A stretch of DNA of 61,325 nucleotides from Alphaproteobacteria bacterium (GCA_021296375.1 JAGWAQ010000002.1:1366-62690); one strand, 5' to 3'; shown: positions 34,008 through 42,263, numbered from the stretch's first letter. Numbers and translations: made by a program. The notes: generated from the letters alone by a model not told the origin.

Positions 34008-35057
34008 ATGACCGCAACCCCGCACATGACGGCGCATCAATCGGCGCATCAATCGGCGCATCTAAAGGCGCATCGCCTCTCGGTGGCGCCGATGATGGAC
34101 TGGACCGATCGCCATTGCCGTGTCTTCCACCGGCTGCTGGCGCCAGAGGCCATGCTGTTTTCGGAAATGGTGACCGCCGATGCCATTATTCATGGTGATC
34201 GTGACCGGCTGCTGATGGGGCATCATACCGATCAGGGGGACCCGGTTGCGCTTCAGCTTGGCGGCAGTGACCCGCAAAAACTGGCGCAGGCCATTACCCT
34301 CGCCGCGCCCTATCGATATTCTGAATATAACCTCAATGTTGGCTGCCCGTCGGACCGCGTGCAATCAGGGCGGTTCGGCGCGTGCCTGATGGCGGAACCG
34401 GAACTGGTGCGCGATTGCATGACGGCGATGATCACCGCCGCCGGCGACACCCCCGTGACCGTCAAATGCCGCATCGGGATTGATGACATGGACCCCGAAA
34501 CCGGCCTCGACACTTTTGTGGAAACCGTGGCCCGATCAGGGGTGCGGCAGTTCATCATCCATGCCCGCAAAGCCTGGCTCAACGGCCTCAGCCCGAAGGA
34601 AAACCGCACCATTCCGCCGCTCGATTATGACCGCGTGATGCGCCTGCGCGACAAGTTCAGGGGGCTTGATATTTCCATCAATGGCGGGATCAACGAGCGC
34701 GAACAAGCAGTAGCGCTTGAGCAGAAATTCAGCGGCGTGATGATCGGCCGTGCCGCTTACCAGACGCCTTATCTGCTGGCGCAAATGTCAGCGGCGATTT
34801 ATGGCCATGATGTTGCCGATCGCTTTGCCGTCGCCATGGCGATGGCGGATTACGCCGATGCCCGCCATGCGGAAGGCGTGCGGCTGATCGCCATCACCCG
34901 CCATATGCTGGGGCTGATGAATGGCCTGCCAGGGGCCAAAGCCTGGCGCCGCGCCTTGTCCGAAGAGGCGCGCGGTGAGGACGCGGATGGCGAGGTTATT
35001 CGCGCCGCGACATCCCGACTTCAGGACAGTTTAACTTCAACCGAAAACGCGGCGTAA
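34008..35057 (+). CDS. dusA: tRNA-dihydrouridine synthase DusA
   Basis: DusA reduces uridines in the tRNA D-loop using FMN. From the ATG at 34008 it has 349 residues. Family blocks are SVAPMMDWTDRHCR, PVALQLGGSDP, the catalytic Cys in NVGCPSDRVQSGRFGACLM, FIIHARKAWLNGLSPKENR and ISINGGI. The N-terminus before SVAPMMD is an expanded AHQSAHQSAHLKAH segment encoded by four 12-bp repeats. An ATG at 34026 is an alternative start. It overlaps nothing; yciB follows two bases later. Confidence 0.94.
   Translation: MTATPHMTAHQSAHQSAHLKAHRLSVAPMMDWTDRHCRVFHRLLAPEAMLFSEMVTADAIIHGDRDRLLMGHHTDQGDPVALQLGGSDPQKLAQAITLAAPYRYSEYNLNVGCPSDRVQSGRFGACLMAEPELVRDCMTAMITAAGDTPVTVKCRIGIDDMDPETGLDTFVETVARSGVRQFIIHARKAWLNGLSPKENRTIPPLDYDRVMRLRDKFRGLDISINGGINEREQAVALEQKFSGVMIGRAAYQTPYLLAQMSAAIYGHDVADRFAVAMAMADYADARHAEGVRLIAITRHMLGLMNGLPGAKAWRRALSEEARGEDADGEVIRAATSRLQDSLTSTENAA
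34031..34078 (+). repeat. 12-bp tandem repeat, four units, in the dusA N-terminus
   Basis: GGCGCATCAATC at 34031-34042 and 34043-34054, then GGCGCATCTAAA and GGCGCATCGCCT to 34078. In frame they encode the successive blocks AHQS, AHQS, AHLK and AHRL. Confidence 0.93.
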
Positions 35058-35059
35058 CC

Positions 35060-35653
35060 ATGACCACATCTGACCAAAATTCCCCATCCTCCACCCCGAA
35101 AACCTCTGGCGGGATGAAGGCGTTGCTTGAATACGGGCCGCTGGTGTTGTTTTTTCTCGTCAATTCCAAATACGGGATTTACCATGGCACGGCGGTGCTG
35201 GTGGTGGCGACGGTGGTGTCGCTCAGCATCTCCTGGTGGCGTGACCGGTATGTGCCGAAAATCCTCGCCTTTGGGTGCGCAGCGGTGGTGTTTTTCGGCG
35301 CCCTGACCCTGATTTTCAATGACGACACTTTCATCAAGCTCAAGCCAACGGTGGTCAGCCTGACCATCGCGGTGATTTTATGGGGCGGTCAGCGGATCGG
35401 CAAAAACCCCCTGAAATCCATCATGGGCGATTCGCTGAAAATGCAACTGCCTGATTCCGGCTGGCGGGGGCTGACGCGGCTGTGGGTGCTGATGTTCGCC
35501 AGTTTGGCGGTGGCCAATGAAATGGCCTGGCGCAACCTGTCCACCGACGATTGCGTCACCTTCAAAGTCTTTGGTTTGACAGGGCTTTCCCTTGTTTTCG
35601 GCGTTGCCATTGCGATCTATCTTTCGCGTTACGCAACCCCTGATGAAGGCTAG
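35060..35653 (+). CDS. yciB: Inner-membrane protein YciB (septation protein A family)
   Basis: The 197 residues form five or so membrane spans after a short polar N-terminus. The family signatures GPLVLFFLVNSKYGIYHGTA, the FGALTLIFNDDTFIKLKPTVV loop and GWRGLTRLWVLMFASLAVANEMAWRN are clear. YciB influences cell-envelope synthesis and division in enterics. It begins two bases after dusA. Confidence 0.93.
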   Translation: MTTSDQNSPSSTPKTSGGMKALLEYGPLVLFFLVNSKYGIYHGTAVLVVATVVSLSISWWRDRYVPKILAFGCAAVVFFGALTLIFNDDTFIKLKPTVVSLTIAVILWGGQRIGKNPLKSIMGDSLKMQLPDSGWRGLTRLWVLMFASLAVANEMAWRNLSTDDCVTFKVFGLTGLSLVFGVAIAIYLSRYATPDEG

Positions 35654-35686
35654 AAAACAGCTGATTTTATCCTAAATCATCAAAAC

Positions 35687-35717
35687 TGCCGCAGACGGGA
35701 TATTTTTTGTCGCGGCA
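35687..35717 (+). promoter_or_regulatory. Hairpin in the leader of the B12/folate cluster
   Basis: TGCCGC-A-GAC (35687-35696) pairs with GTC-GCGGCA (35709-35717), nine pairs with one bulged A and a 12-base AT-rich loop. A second GCGGC near 35740 could compete for the same 5' arm. The 147-base leader lacks the length and boxes of a cobalamin riboswitch, and I could not match it to a SAM class. Confidence 0.4.
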
Positions 35718-35800
35718 ATTGCATCTTGTAAAGGCCAAGCGGCGCAAATTATCTGAAAATAACTTGAGTTTCTTCGGGTTTACAGACACAGGAGTACACC

Positions 35801-36493
35801 ATGGCTGATGAAGACGATATCATTCTCGCTGACCTTGATGATGATGAGCTTGTCCAGCAGATCCACGATGACCTTTATGATGGTCTTCAGGAAGAGGTTG
35901 TGGAAGCCGTTAATATTTTCCTTAGCCGTGGCTGGGCCCCGTATCGTGTTCTGACCGACGCCCTTGTTGAAGGCATGACGATTGTCGGGATCGATTTCCG
36001 TGACGGTATCCTGTTCGTGCCGGAAGTGCTGATGGCCGCTAACGCCATGAAAGCCGGGATGACCATCCTGCGCCCACTGCTTGCCGAAACCGGCGCCCCG
36101 CAGCAGGGCAAGATGGTGATCGGCACAGTTAAGGGCGACATCCACGACATTGGTAAAAACCTCGTTTCCATGATGATGGAAGGCGCCGGGTTTGAAGTCA
36201 TTGATCTCGGGATCAACAACCCTGTTGAAAACTACATCGAAGCGCTGGAAGAGCATAAGCCGGACATCCTCGGTATGTCGGCCCTGCTCACCACCACCAT
36301 GCCTTACATGAAGGTCGTGATCGACGCGCTGGTCGAAAAAGGCATGCGTGATGATTACATCGTGCTGGTTGGCGGCGCGCCGCTGAACGAAGCTTTTGCC
36401 GATTCCATTGGCGCTGATGCCTATTGCCGTGACGCGGCGGTGGCTGTTGAAACCGCCAAGACCATGGTTGCTGATCGGGCTGCGGCAGAATAG
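35801..36493 (+). CDS. Corrinoid (B12-binding) methyl-carrier protein
   Basis: The 230-residue protein has a helical cap domain (about 20-95) and a Rossmann B12-binding domain. The cobalt-ligand motif DIHDIGKN places the lower-ligand His at residue 115 (GTVKGDIHDIGKNLV). Further motifs are MSALLTTTMPYMKVVI and VLVGGAPLNEAFADSIGADAY. The N-terminal 27 residues are very acidic. This is the methyl-carrying module, equivalent to the central part of MetH or to MtbC/MttC proteins. With no methylamine methyltransferase nearby and a methyl-folate transferase downstream, methionine synthesis is the likelier use. The next start overlaps its stop by one base. Confidence 0.93.
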   Translation: MADEDDIILADLDDDELVQQIHDDLYDGLQEEVVEAVNIFLSRGWAPYRVLTDALVEGMTIVGIDFRDGILFVPEVLMAANAMKAGMTILRPLLAETGAPQQGKMVIGTVKGDIHDIGKNLVSMMMEGAGFEVIDLGINNPVENYIEALEEHKPDILGMSALLTTTMPYMKVVIDALVEKGMRDDYIVLVGGAPLNEAFADSIGADAYCRDAAVAVETAKTMVADRAAAE

Positions 36494-36807
36494 TGGCTAG
36501 TCTGACTGTTATCTACTGGCGTGATATTCCTGCCCAGGTTGTCGCCGAGGAAGGCCGTGGCCGCAATCGCCAGCAGGCGAAGGTCGAAATGCCGCGTCGC
36601 TTTGCCCTCGCGATTGATGAAGCGGCGATGCGCGATGGCGCCGACAGCACCGATGATTATTTGGCGGAATGGCGTAAAGCTGACCCTGAAGCTTGCGGCG
36701 ATGACCTTAAGGCCGAAGCGGAAAGCCGCGCCGCTGCGCTTGATGCGGAATATGACAAAGCCAAACTGGCGGCGCTGGTGGCCAATGGAGGTTCGGCCTC
36801 GGCTTAA
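36493..36807 (+). CDS. Small 'virulence factor'-family protein of the corrinoid cluster
   Basis: The 104-residue product starts at a GTG sharing one base with the corrinoid-gene stop. The opening LTVIYWRDIPAQVVAEEGRGR, then MPRRFALAIDEAAMRDGADSTDDYLAEWRK, matches a small family annotated as virulence factor in databases, found in alphaproteobacteria next to corrinoid and folate methyltransferase genes. The C-terminal half is an acidic, alanine-rich helix. There are no cysteines apart from one near the middle, and no membrane span. The name is historical; a role in methyl transfer is suggested by its fixed position and is unproven. Confidence 0.72.
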   Translation: MASLTVIYWRDIPAQVVAEEGRGRNRQQAKVEMPRRFALAIDEAAMRDGADSTDDYLAEWRKADPEACGDDLKAEAESRAAALDAEYDKAKLAALVANGGSASA

Positions 36808-36829
36808 CCGCGGGCCAACCCATCCAAGC

Positions 36830-36872
36830 CCCTGCCGGAATGAGAAGCCCAAGACCCTGTCGGAATTAGAAG
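36830..36872. repeat. 25-bp direct duplication downstream of the small cluster gene
   Basis: CCCTGCCGGAATGAGAAG (36830-36847) recurs as CCCTGTCGGAATTAGAAG (36855-36872), an offset of 25 bases with two differences in 18. Confidence 0.75.
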
Positions 36873-36945
36873 AGTGTTTGGCGTGATCTGAAGAGCGGTT
36901 CACGCCATGACGCGCCAATGTTTTTCACGCTTATGGAGACAGTGA

Positions 36946-37848
36946 ATGACCACTCTTATTGATGATATTGCAAAAGCTGGCCAGAATTGGTCGATCGAAG
37001 TGACCCCCCCAGGGGCAGGCAAGATTGAAAGCTTTGCTGAAGTTCTGGCCGAAGGCACAACGGTTAACGTGACGTTCCTGCCCGGCACTGACCCGAAAGA
37101 CACGGTCGATGTCGCCGTGCGGTTGCGTGAAGACGGCATGAACCCGGTTCCGCATATCGCGGCACGTTCCCTGCAATCCAAAGACCAGCTCGACGGCCTG
37201 CTTGCGGATATGGTCAACCGCGCCAGGGTTGAGGAAGTGCTGGTCATCGGCGGCGGGGTTGATCACCCTGTCGGTGATTTCGCCTCCAGCATGGATGTGC
37301 TGGAAACCGGATTGATCCAGAAACATGGCATCCGCAAGATTGGCGTGTCCGGCCACCCCGAAGGCAGCCCTGACATCAACACAGATGAACTGGCCCATGC
37401 CCTTGAGTGGAAAAACAATTTCGCCAAGACCGAAGGCCTTGATCTTTACATTGAAACGCAGTTTTGCTTTGAAGCGGACGCCGTCGTGGCGTGGGAAAAA
37501 TCCATTCGCGCGGCGGGCAATACCCTGCCGATCCGTATTGGCATCCCTGGCCCCGCCACCATCAAGACCTTGTTCCGCTTTGCGCAAATCTCCGGCATTG
37601 GCCCGTCGATGCGGGTGATCGCCAAGCAGGCCAAGAATGTCACCAAATTGCTGACGGTTCAGTCGCCGCATCTGCTGCTGACTGGCCTGGCGGAAGCGAT
37701 GGCGGCGGATCCTGAATCCCGCATTGCCCATTTCCATTATTACCCGTTCGGTGGTTTTGCCCGCACGTCCCGTTGGGCGTCGGCGGTGGCGAGCGGCAAT
37801 ATTGAACTCCTGCCCAAGGGCGGTTTTGCCGTTCCTGAAGAAGCTTAA
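36946..37848 (+). CDS. MetF-like methylenetetrahydrofolate reductase family protein
   Basis: The 300 residues resemble the beta-alpha barrel of MetF, which reduces methylene- to methyl-tetrahydrofolate with FAD. Visible are SIEVTPPGAGK with the conserved Glu, PHIAARSLQSKDQLDGLLADM, VLVIGGGVDHP, IGVSGHPEGSPDIN, IETQFCFEADAVVAWEKS and PIRIGIPGPATIKTLFRFAQ. It is more divergent than ordinary MetF. Being next to a methyl-H4folate:corrinoid methyltransferase, it probably supplies the methyl donor. Whether it uses NADH or another donor cannot be seen. Confidence 0.85.
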   Translation: MTTLIDDIAKAGQNWSIEVTPPGAGKIESFAEVLAEGTTVNVTFLPGTDPKDTVDVAVRLREDGMNPVPHIAARSLQSKDQLDGLLADMVNRARVEEVLVIGGGVDHPVGDFASSMDVLETGLIQKHGIRKIGVSGHPEGSPDINTDELAHALEWKNNFAKTEGLDLYIETQFCFEADAVVAWEKSIRAAGNTLPIRIGIPGPATIKTLFRFAQISGIGPSMRVIAKQAKNVTKLLTVQSPHLLLTGLAEAMAADPESRIAHFHYYPFGGFARTSRWASAVASGNIELLPKGGFAVPEEA

Positions 37849-37883
37849 CCTCCTCATTTCCGTTTCAGAAAAGGATTTCTGTC

Positions 37884-38783
37884 ATGACCATCACCCGAGT
37901 ATCTTCCGATAAACAAGAGATTGAAATCGGTTTCGAGAAGCCGTTCTGCATTATCGGTGAGCGCATCAACCCCACGGGCCGTAAACTGCTGGCGGCTGAA
38001 ATGGCGGAAGGCGATTACAGCCGTGTTGTTTCCGATGCCATTGCCCAGGTCGAAGCTGGCGCCACCATGCTGGACGTCAATGCCGGCATCCCGATGGCTG
38101 ATGAGCCCGCTATTCTGGCGGAATGCATCCAGCTGATCCAGAACACCGTTGATGTGCCGCTGGCGATTGACAGCTCGATTGTTGAAGCGCTGGAATCCGG
38201 CCTGTCCGTTTACAAGGGCAAGCCGCTCGTTAACTCTGTCACCGGTGAAGAAGAACGCCTTGAAGTGGTGCTGCCGCTGGTCAAGAAATACGGCGCCTCC
38301 GTGGTGGCGATTTCCAATGACGAAACCGGCATTTCCGAAGACCCGAACGTACGTTACGAGGTCGCCAAGAAAATTGTCGAGCGCGCTGAAGATTACGGCA
38401 TCCCGCGCGAGGATGTTGTTGTCGACCCTCTCATCATGCCTGTTGGCGCGATCAATCTTGCCGGCCGTTCCGCCCTTGACCTGATCCGTCGTCTGCGTGA
38501 AGAGCTGAAGGTCAACACCACTTGCGGCGCGTCCAATATTTCCTTTGGCTTGCCGAACCGTCATGGCATGAACGCCGCCTTCCTGGCGATGGCCGTTGGC
38601 GCCGGCATGACCTCCGCCATCATGAACCCCCTGCATACCGAAGAAATGTCAGGGATCATGGGCGCAGATGTCATGATGGGCACTGACCCGGAATGCCGCC
38701 GCTGGATTTCCAAATACCGTGAGCCTGTGCCAGAAGGCCAAGCCGGTGCGCGCCGTGAAACACGTCGTCGCCGCAAAGCCTGA
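37884..38783 (+). CDS. Methyltetrahydrofolate:corrinoid methyltransferase (pterin-binding domain)
   Basis: This transfers the methyl group of methyl-tetrahydrofolate to the corrinoid protein. The 299 residues form a pterin-binding barrel: IIGERINPTGRKLLAAEM at the N-terminus, GATMLDVNAGIPMADE, PLAIDSSIVEALESGL, KPLVNSVTGEEERLE, DPLIMPVGAI, and CGASNISFGLPNRHGMNAAFL. It corresponds to the folate module of MetH as a free-standing enzyme. The last dozen residues form a very basic tail (RRETRRRRKA). It lies 35 bases after the MetF-like gene. Confidence 0.94.
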   Translation: MTITRVSSDKQEIEIGFEKPFCIIGERINPTGRKLLAAEMAEGDYSRVVSDAIAQVEAGATMLDVNAGIPMADEPAILAECIQLIQNTVDVPLAIDSSIVEALESGLSVYKGKPLVNSVTGEEERLEVVLPLVKKYGASVVAISNDETGISEDPNVRYEVAKKIVERAEDYGIPREDVVVDPLIMPVGAINLAGRSALDLIRRLREELKVNTTCGASNISFGLPNRHGMNAAFLAMAVGAGMTSAIMNPLHTEEMSGIMGADVMMGTDPECRRWISKYREPVPEGQAGARRETRRRRKA

Positions 38784-38875
38784 CCACCGACTTTAATGCC
38801 GAATAATCACGCAGGACGATCATCATCATCACATCAACGACCTGAATAATAGCCTGACCAAAAGGACCGAAGGCA

Positions 38876-40951
38876 ATGACCGATAAAGACATGGCGGACG
38901 CAACGATGACCGAAGACACAGCAACGGGTGAACACATCCATATTGTCTTCACGCCATCAGGGCGGCAAGGCGAAGTTCCGTCGGGCACCACGGTCCTTCA
39001 GGCGGCGCGGACCCTTGGGGTGGATATCGACAGTGTTTGCGGTGGCCGCGCCATGTGCGGACGTTGTCAGGTGGTGGTTGGCGAAGGTGATTTCGCCAAA
39101 CACGGCATCCAGTCTTCCTCAGACAGCGTCACCCCGCAATCAAGGGTCGAGGATCGTTACGCCGAAAAGCGCGGGCTCAAGCCGGGCCGCCGCTTGTCCT
39201 GCCAGGCGGTGCTGAAATCTGATGTTGTGATTGACGTGCCCGCGGAATCCCAGGTTCATGACCAGGTTATTCGGAAAGCCGCGGATGACCGCGTCATTGA
39301 AATGGACGCCCCGACACGGCTCTGCTTTATCGAGGTGCGCGAGCCGGATATGCATGAACCGTCAGGTGACCTGCGGCGTGTTATCGAAGCCCTGCGTGAT
39401 CAATGGCCTGATCGCGTCGCTGAAGGTGAGATTACCGCCGATTTGCATGTCATGGTGGGGCTGCAGAAAGCTCTTCGTAAAGGCAATTGGCAAGTGACGG
39501 TTGCCCTGCGTGAAGGCGCGCGGATCATCGGTGTCTGGCCGGGGCTGAAGGAACAGGTCCTGGGGGCCGCGATCGACATTGGTTCGACCACCATGTCGGC
39601 CCATCTCTGTGACATGAATTCCGGCGCTGTCCTCGCCTCATCCGGCGCCATGAACCCCCAGATCCGTTTTGGCGAAGACCTGATGTCACGGGTATCCTAC
39701 GGGTTCATGAACGAAGGCGGGGCCGAGGAAATGACCGACGCCGTGCGCGCGGGTCTGCAGTCCCTGATGGAAGGGGCGGCGGAACAAGCCGGTCTGCCGG
39801 TTGATGATATTGTCGAAGTCGTGCTGGTCGGCAACCCTGTCATGCACCACCTCGTCCTCGGGATTGACCCGATTGAACTTGGGGGAGCGCCATTTGCCCT
39901 CGCCATGGATGAAAGTTTTGACACCCGCGCAAGTGAGCTTGACCTCAAGCTCCACCCCGGCGCCCGTGTCTATGTGTTGCCGTGCATTGCCGGTCACGTC
40001 GGGGCAGATGCCGCGGCGGTGGCGCTGGCGGAAAGCCCTGATCAATCCAGCGACATGACCCTGGTGGTGGATGTCGGCACCAATGCCGAGATTATTTGCG
40101 GCAATGCCTCCCGCCTGATGGCGGCATCATCCCCCACGGGGCCGGCCTTTGAAGGCGCGCAAATCTCAAGCGGTCAGCGCGCCGCGCCAGGGGCGATTGA
40201 ACGGATCCGCATTAACCCTGAAACCCTTGAGCCGCGCTACCGCGTCATCGGGGCGGAGCAATGGTCGGATGAAGACGGGTTTGACGCCGCCATCGAAGGC
40301 ACCGGCATCACCGGCATTTGCGGCTCCGGCATTATCGAAGTGCTGGGGGAGATGTACCTGGCGGGGATCATCACCGAAGATGGCGAGATCGACGGCAGTA
40401 AAGCCGCCGTCAGCCCCCGCATTGAAGAAGATGGCCGCACCTTTCGCTATCGTGTGTCGGATAACGTGACCGTCACCCAGAATGACGTTCGCGCCATCCA
40501 GTTGGCGAAAGCCGCGCTTTATGCCGGGTTCCGGCTGTTGATGGACAAGCTTGAGATCGAGCGCGTCGATAAAGTTGTGCTGGCGGGGGCTTTTGGCACT
40601 CATATTGAGCCGAAATACGCCATGGTGCTGGGGATGATCCCCGATTGCCTGTTCGACAACGTCAAGGCGGCGGGGAATTCCGCCGGTACCGGCGCGCGCA
40701 TCTGCCTGCTTAACCGTGGTCAGCGTCGCCGTGTCGAGGACATTGTCCGCAATATCGAGAAAATCGAAACCGCGATTGAACCGACGTTCCAGAACCATTT
40801 TGTCAAGGCGATGGCGATCCCTCATAAAACCGACCCTTACGAAATGCTCACCGCCGCGGTGGATTTGCCGGAACGGACCTTGGGGGTCGGGGAGCCGATG
40901 CTGGATGACCCAACGTCAGCGCGTCGCCGTGGCCGTCGCCGCCGGGGATAA
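38876..40951 (+). CDS. RACo/RamA-type corrinoid reactivase (2Fe-2S ferredoxin plus ASKHA domain)
   Basis: The 691-residue protein has an N-terminal [2Fe-2S] domain with Cys55, Cys61, Cys64 and Cys109 (SVCGGRAMCGRCQ...LSCQAV), a linker, and a large DUF4445/ASKHA ATPase domain (from about 225: AIDIGSTTMSAHLCD, VVDVGTNAEIICGN, VVLAGAFGTHIEPKYA). Such proteins use ATP to reduce inactive Co(II) corrinoid to Co(I). Here it would rescue the cluster's corrinoid protein. The C-terminus is Arg-rich (ARRRGRRRRG), like that of the preceding methyltransferase. ccmE converges 10 bases after it. Confidence 0.92.
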   Translation: MTDKDMADATMTEDTATGEHIHIVFTPSGRQGEVPSGTTVLQAARTLGVDIDSVCGGRAMCGRCQVVVGEGDFAKHGIQSSSDSVTPQSRVEDRYAEKRGLKPGRRLSCQAVLKSDVVIDVPAESQVHDQVIRKAADDRVIEMDAPTRLCFIEVREPDMHEPSGDLRRVIEALRDQWPDRVAEGEITADLHVMVGLQKALRKGNWQVTVALREGARIIGVWPGLKEQVLGAAIDIGSTTMSAHLCDMNSGAVLASSGAMNPQIRFGEDLMSRVSYGFMNEGGAEEMTDAVRAGLQSLMEGAAEQAGLPVDDIVEVVLVGNPVMHHLVLGIDPIELGGAPFALAMDESFDTRASELDLKLHPGARVYVLPCIAGHVGADAAAVALAESPDQSSDMTLVVDVGTNAEIICGNASRLMAASSPTGPAFEGAQISSGQRAAPGAIERIRINPETLEPRYRVIGAEQWSDEDGFDAAIEGTGITGICGSGIIEVLGEMYLAGIITEDGEIDGSKAAVSPRIEEDGRTFRYRVSDNVTVTQNDVRAIQLAKAALYAGFRLLMDKLEIERVDKVVLAGAFGTHIEPKYAMVLGMIPDCLFDNVKAAGNSAGTGARICLLNRGQRRRVEDIVRNIEKIETAIEPTFQNHFVKAMAIPHKTDPYEMLTAAVDLPERTLGVGEPMLDDPTSARRRGRRRRG

Positions 40952-40961
40952 GAGCACGGAA

Positions 40962-41402
40962 TTAATTCGCGTCGTCTTGCCAGACTCCTTTTTCCTTCAG
41001 GACATCCGCGACTTCTTTCGGCATATAGCTTTCATCATGTTTGGCCAGAATAACATCAGCCTCAAATGACGTGCCGTCATAGCGGCCCTCGGCAATAATC
41101 CCCTGTCCTTCGCGGAACAGATCGGGCAGGATGCCGGTGTAAAAAATAGCGACGGTGGCGTCACCATCGGTGACGCTGAAACGGGCGGAATCCCCGTTGC
41201 GCTCAACAGACCCATCGACCACCAGACCGCCAACACGTATCCGCCGCCCATCCAGCGGCTTTTCCGCCAGCTCGCCCGGGCCATAGAAATAGACGACATT
41301 GTCTTCAAGGGCGGTTAACGTCAGGACAGTCGCCAGCCCCAGCACCGCCGCCATGGCCAGCAGGCCGAGCCCGCGCTGGGCTTTGGGGGTGAGTTTCGCC
41401 AT
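40962..41402 (-). CDS. ccmE: Cytochrome c maturation heme chaperone CcmE
   Basis: CcmE binds heme covalently in the periplasm and passes it to apocytochrome c. The 146 residues have an N-terminal membrane anchor and a beta-barrel domain. The heme-binding His is His122 in LAKHDESYMPKEV, with the Tyr four residues on. FYGPGELAEKPLDGRRIRVGGLVVDGS is the family core. It shares one base with the ccmD stop and ends the ccmC-ccmD-ccmE run. Confidence 0.96.
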   Translation of the reverse strand: MAKLTPKAQRGLGLLAMAAVLGLATVLTLTALEDNVVYFYGPGELAEKPLDGRRIRVGGLVVDGSVERNGDSARFSVTDGDATVAIFYTGILPDLFREGQGIIAEGRYDGTSFEADVILAKHDESYMPKEVADVLKEKGVWQDDAN

Positions 41403-41551
41403 CAGTTGTCGCTTTCCGCCGCCAGTTGGGCGTTCATGGCGCGCGATTGACGGGCGCTGATGATGGTGATGACAAGCATCACCCCAACGCCGATCCCCCA
41501 GGCCGGCCAGATGAACCCGGCGTAACCGCCCATATTCAGGAACTCAGCCAT
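41402..41551 (-). CDS. ccmD: Heme exporter protein CcmD
   Basis: From the ATG at 41551 the product is 49 residues: a short N-terminus (AEFLNMGGYAGFIWPAW), one membrane span (GIGVGVMLVITIIS) and a basic tail, as expected of CcmD, which helps release holo-CcmE from the CcmABC transporter. The start lies eight bases inside the end of ccmC and the stop overlaps ccmE. The longer open frame upstream would not fit the family. Confidence 0.88.
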   Translation of the reverse strand: MAEFLNMGGYAGFIWPAWGIGVGVMLVITIISARQSRAMNAQLAAESDN

Positions 41552-42263
41552 GGGCGCGCCCTCGCATGGCCAGCAATCGACGGTGGCCCAGTTGCGTGCG
41601 CATCCGCATGATGGTGATGCCAATAAACCAGGCGAGGGCCGCCAGGGCCATCAGGAAAAGCGGCACCAGCATCGTGCTGTCGATCAGCGGCCCCCCTGAA
41701 CGGAAGACACTGGCGCCCTGGTGCAGGGTGTTCCACCAATCGACGGAAAACTTGATGATGGGGATGTTGACGGCGCCGATCAGCAGCAGAACAGACCCCG
41801 CCTTGCCGCCGCGGTCATCACGGTCGAAACTGTCCACCAGCACCATATAGCCGATGTAGAGAAACAGCAGGATCAGCATCGAGGTCAAGCGAGCGTCCCA
41901 GACCCACCATGTCCCCCACATGGGGCGTCCCCAGAGCGACCCGGTGATCAGGCAGATGAGGGCAAAGCCAGCGCCGGGCAGGGCCATGGCGCGGGCGGCG
42001 ATATCCGCCAGCGGATGCTTCCAGACCAGATAGAACACCGCCATCACCGCCATGCCGCAATAGGCCATTAACGCCATCCAGGCGGACGGCACATGGATAT
42101 ACATGATGCGGACGGTCTCCCCTTGCTGGTAATCAGCGGGAGAGTTGAAAAACGCGAAATACAGACCCGCCGCCAACGACACGGCAAACACCATCCAGGC
42201 AATGGGGCTGATGATCAGCGCAAGACGCTGGAAACGCGCAGGGTTGGCGAGATAGTCAAACAT
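41544..42263 (-). CDS. ccmC: Heme transporter/ligase subunit CcmC
   Basis: CcmC attaches heme to CcmE. The roughly 240-residue protein has six membrane spans, the tryptophan-rich heme-handling motif WGRPMWGTWWVWDARLTS, and flanking His residues in MYIHVPSAW and NTLHQGAS. Three Met codons (42281, 42269, 42263) are possible starts; MFDYLANPARF is the family-like N-terminus. It is the first gene of the ccmCDE run, which is separated from ccmAB by a cytochrome c gene on the other strand. Confidence 0.95.
   Translation of the reverse strand: MFDYLANPARFQRLALIISPIAWMVFAVSLAAGLYFAFFNSPADYQQGETVRIMYIHVPSAWMALMAYCGMAVMAVFYLVWKHPLADIAARAMALPGAGFALICLITGSLWGRPMWGTWWVWDARLTSMLILLFLYIGYMVLVDSFDRDDRGGKAGSVLLLIGAVNIPIIKFSVDWWNTLHQGASVFRSGGPLIDSTMLVPLFLMALAALAWFIGITIMRMRTQLGHRRLLAMRGRAHG

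Noticed and set aside
35654..35800. Cobalamin riboswitch upstream of the corrinoid gene
   Set aside because: The leader is too short and I could not find the conserved B12-box; only a plain hairpin is supported.
36931..37857. 308-codon open frame antisense to the MetF-like gene
   Set aside because: It spans the gene almost exactly on the other strand; the codon pattern fits the forward gene.
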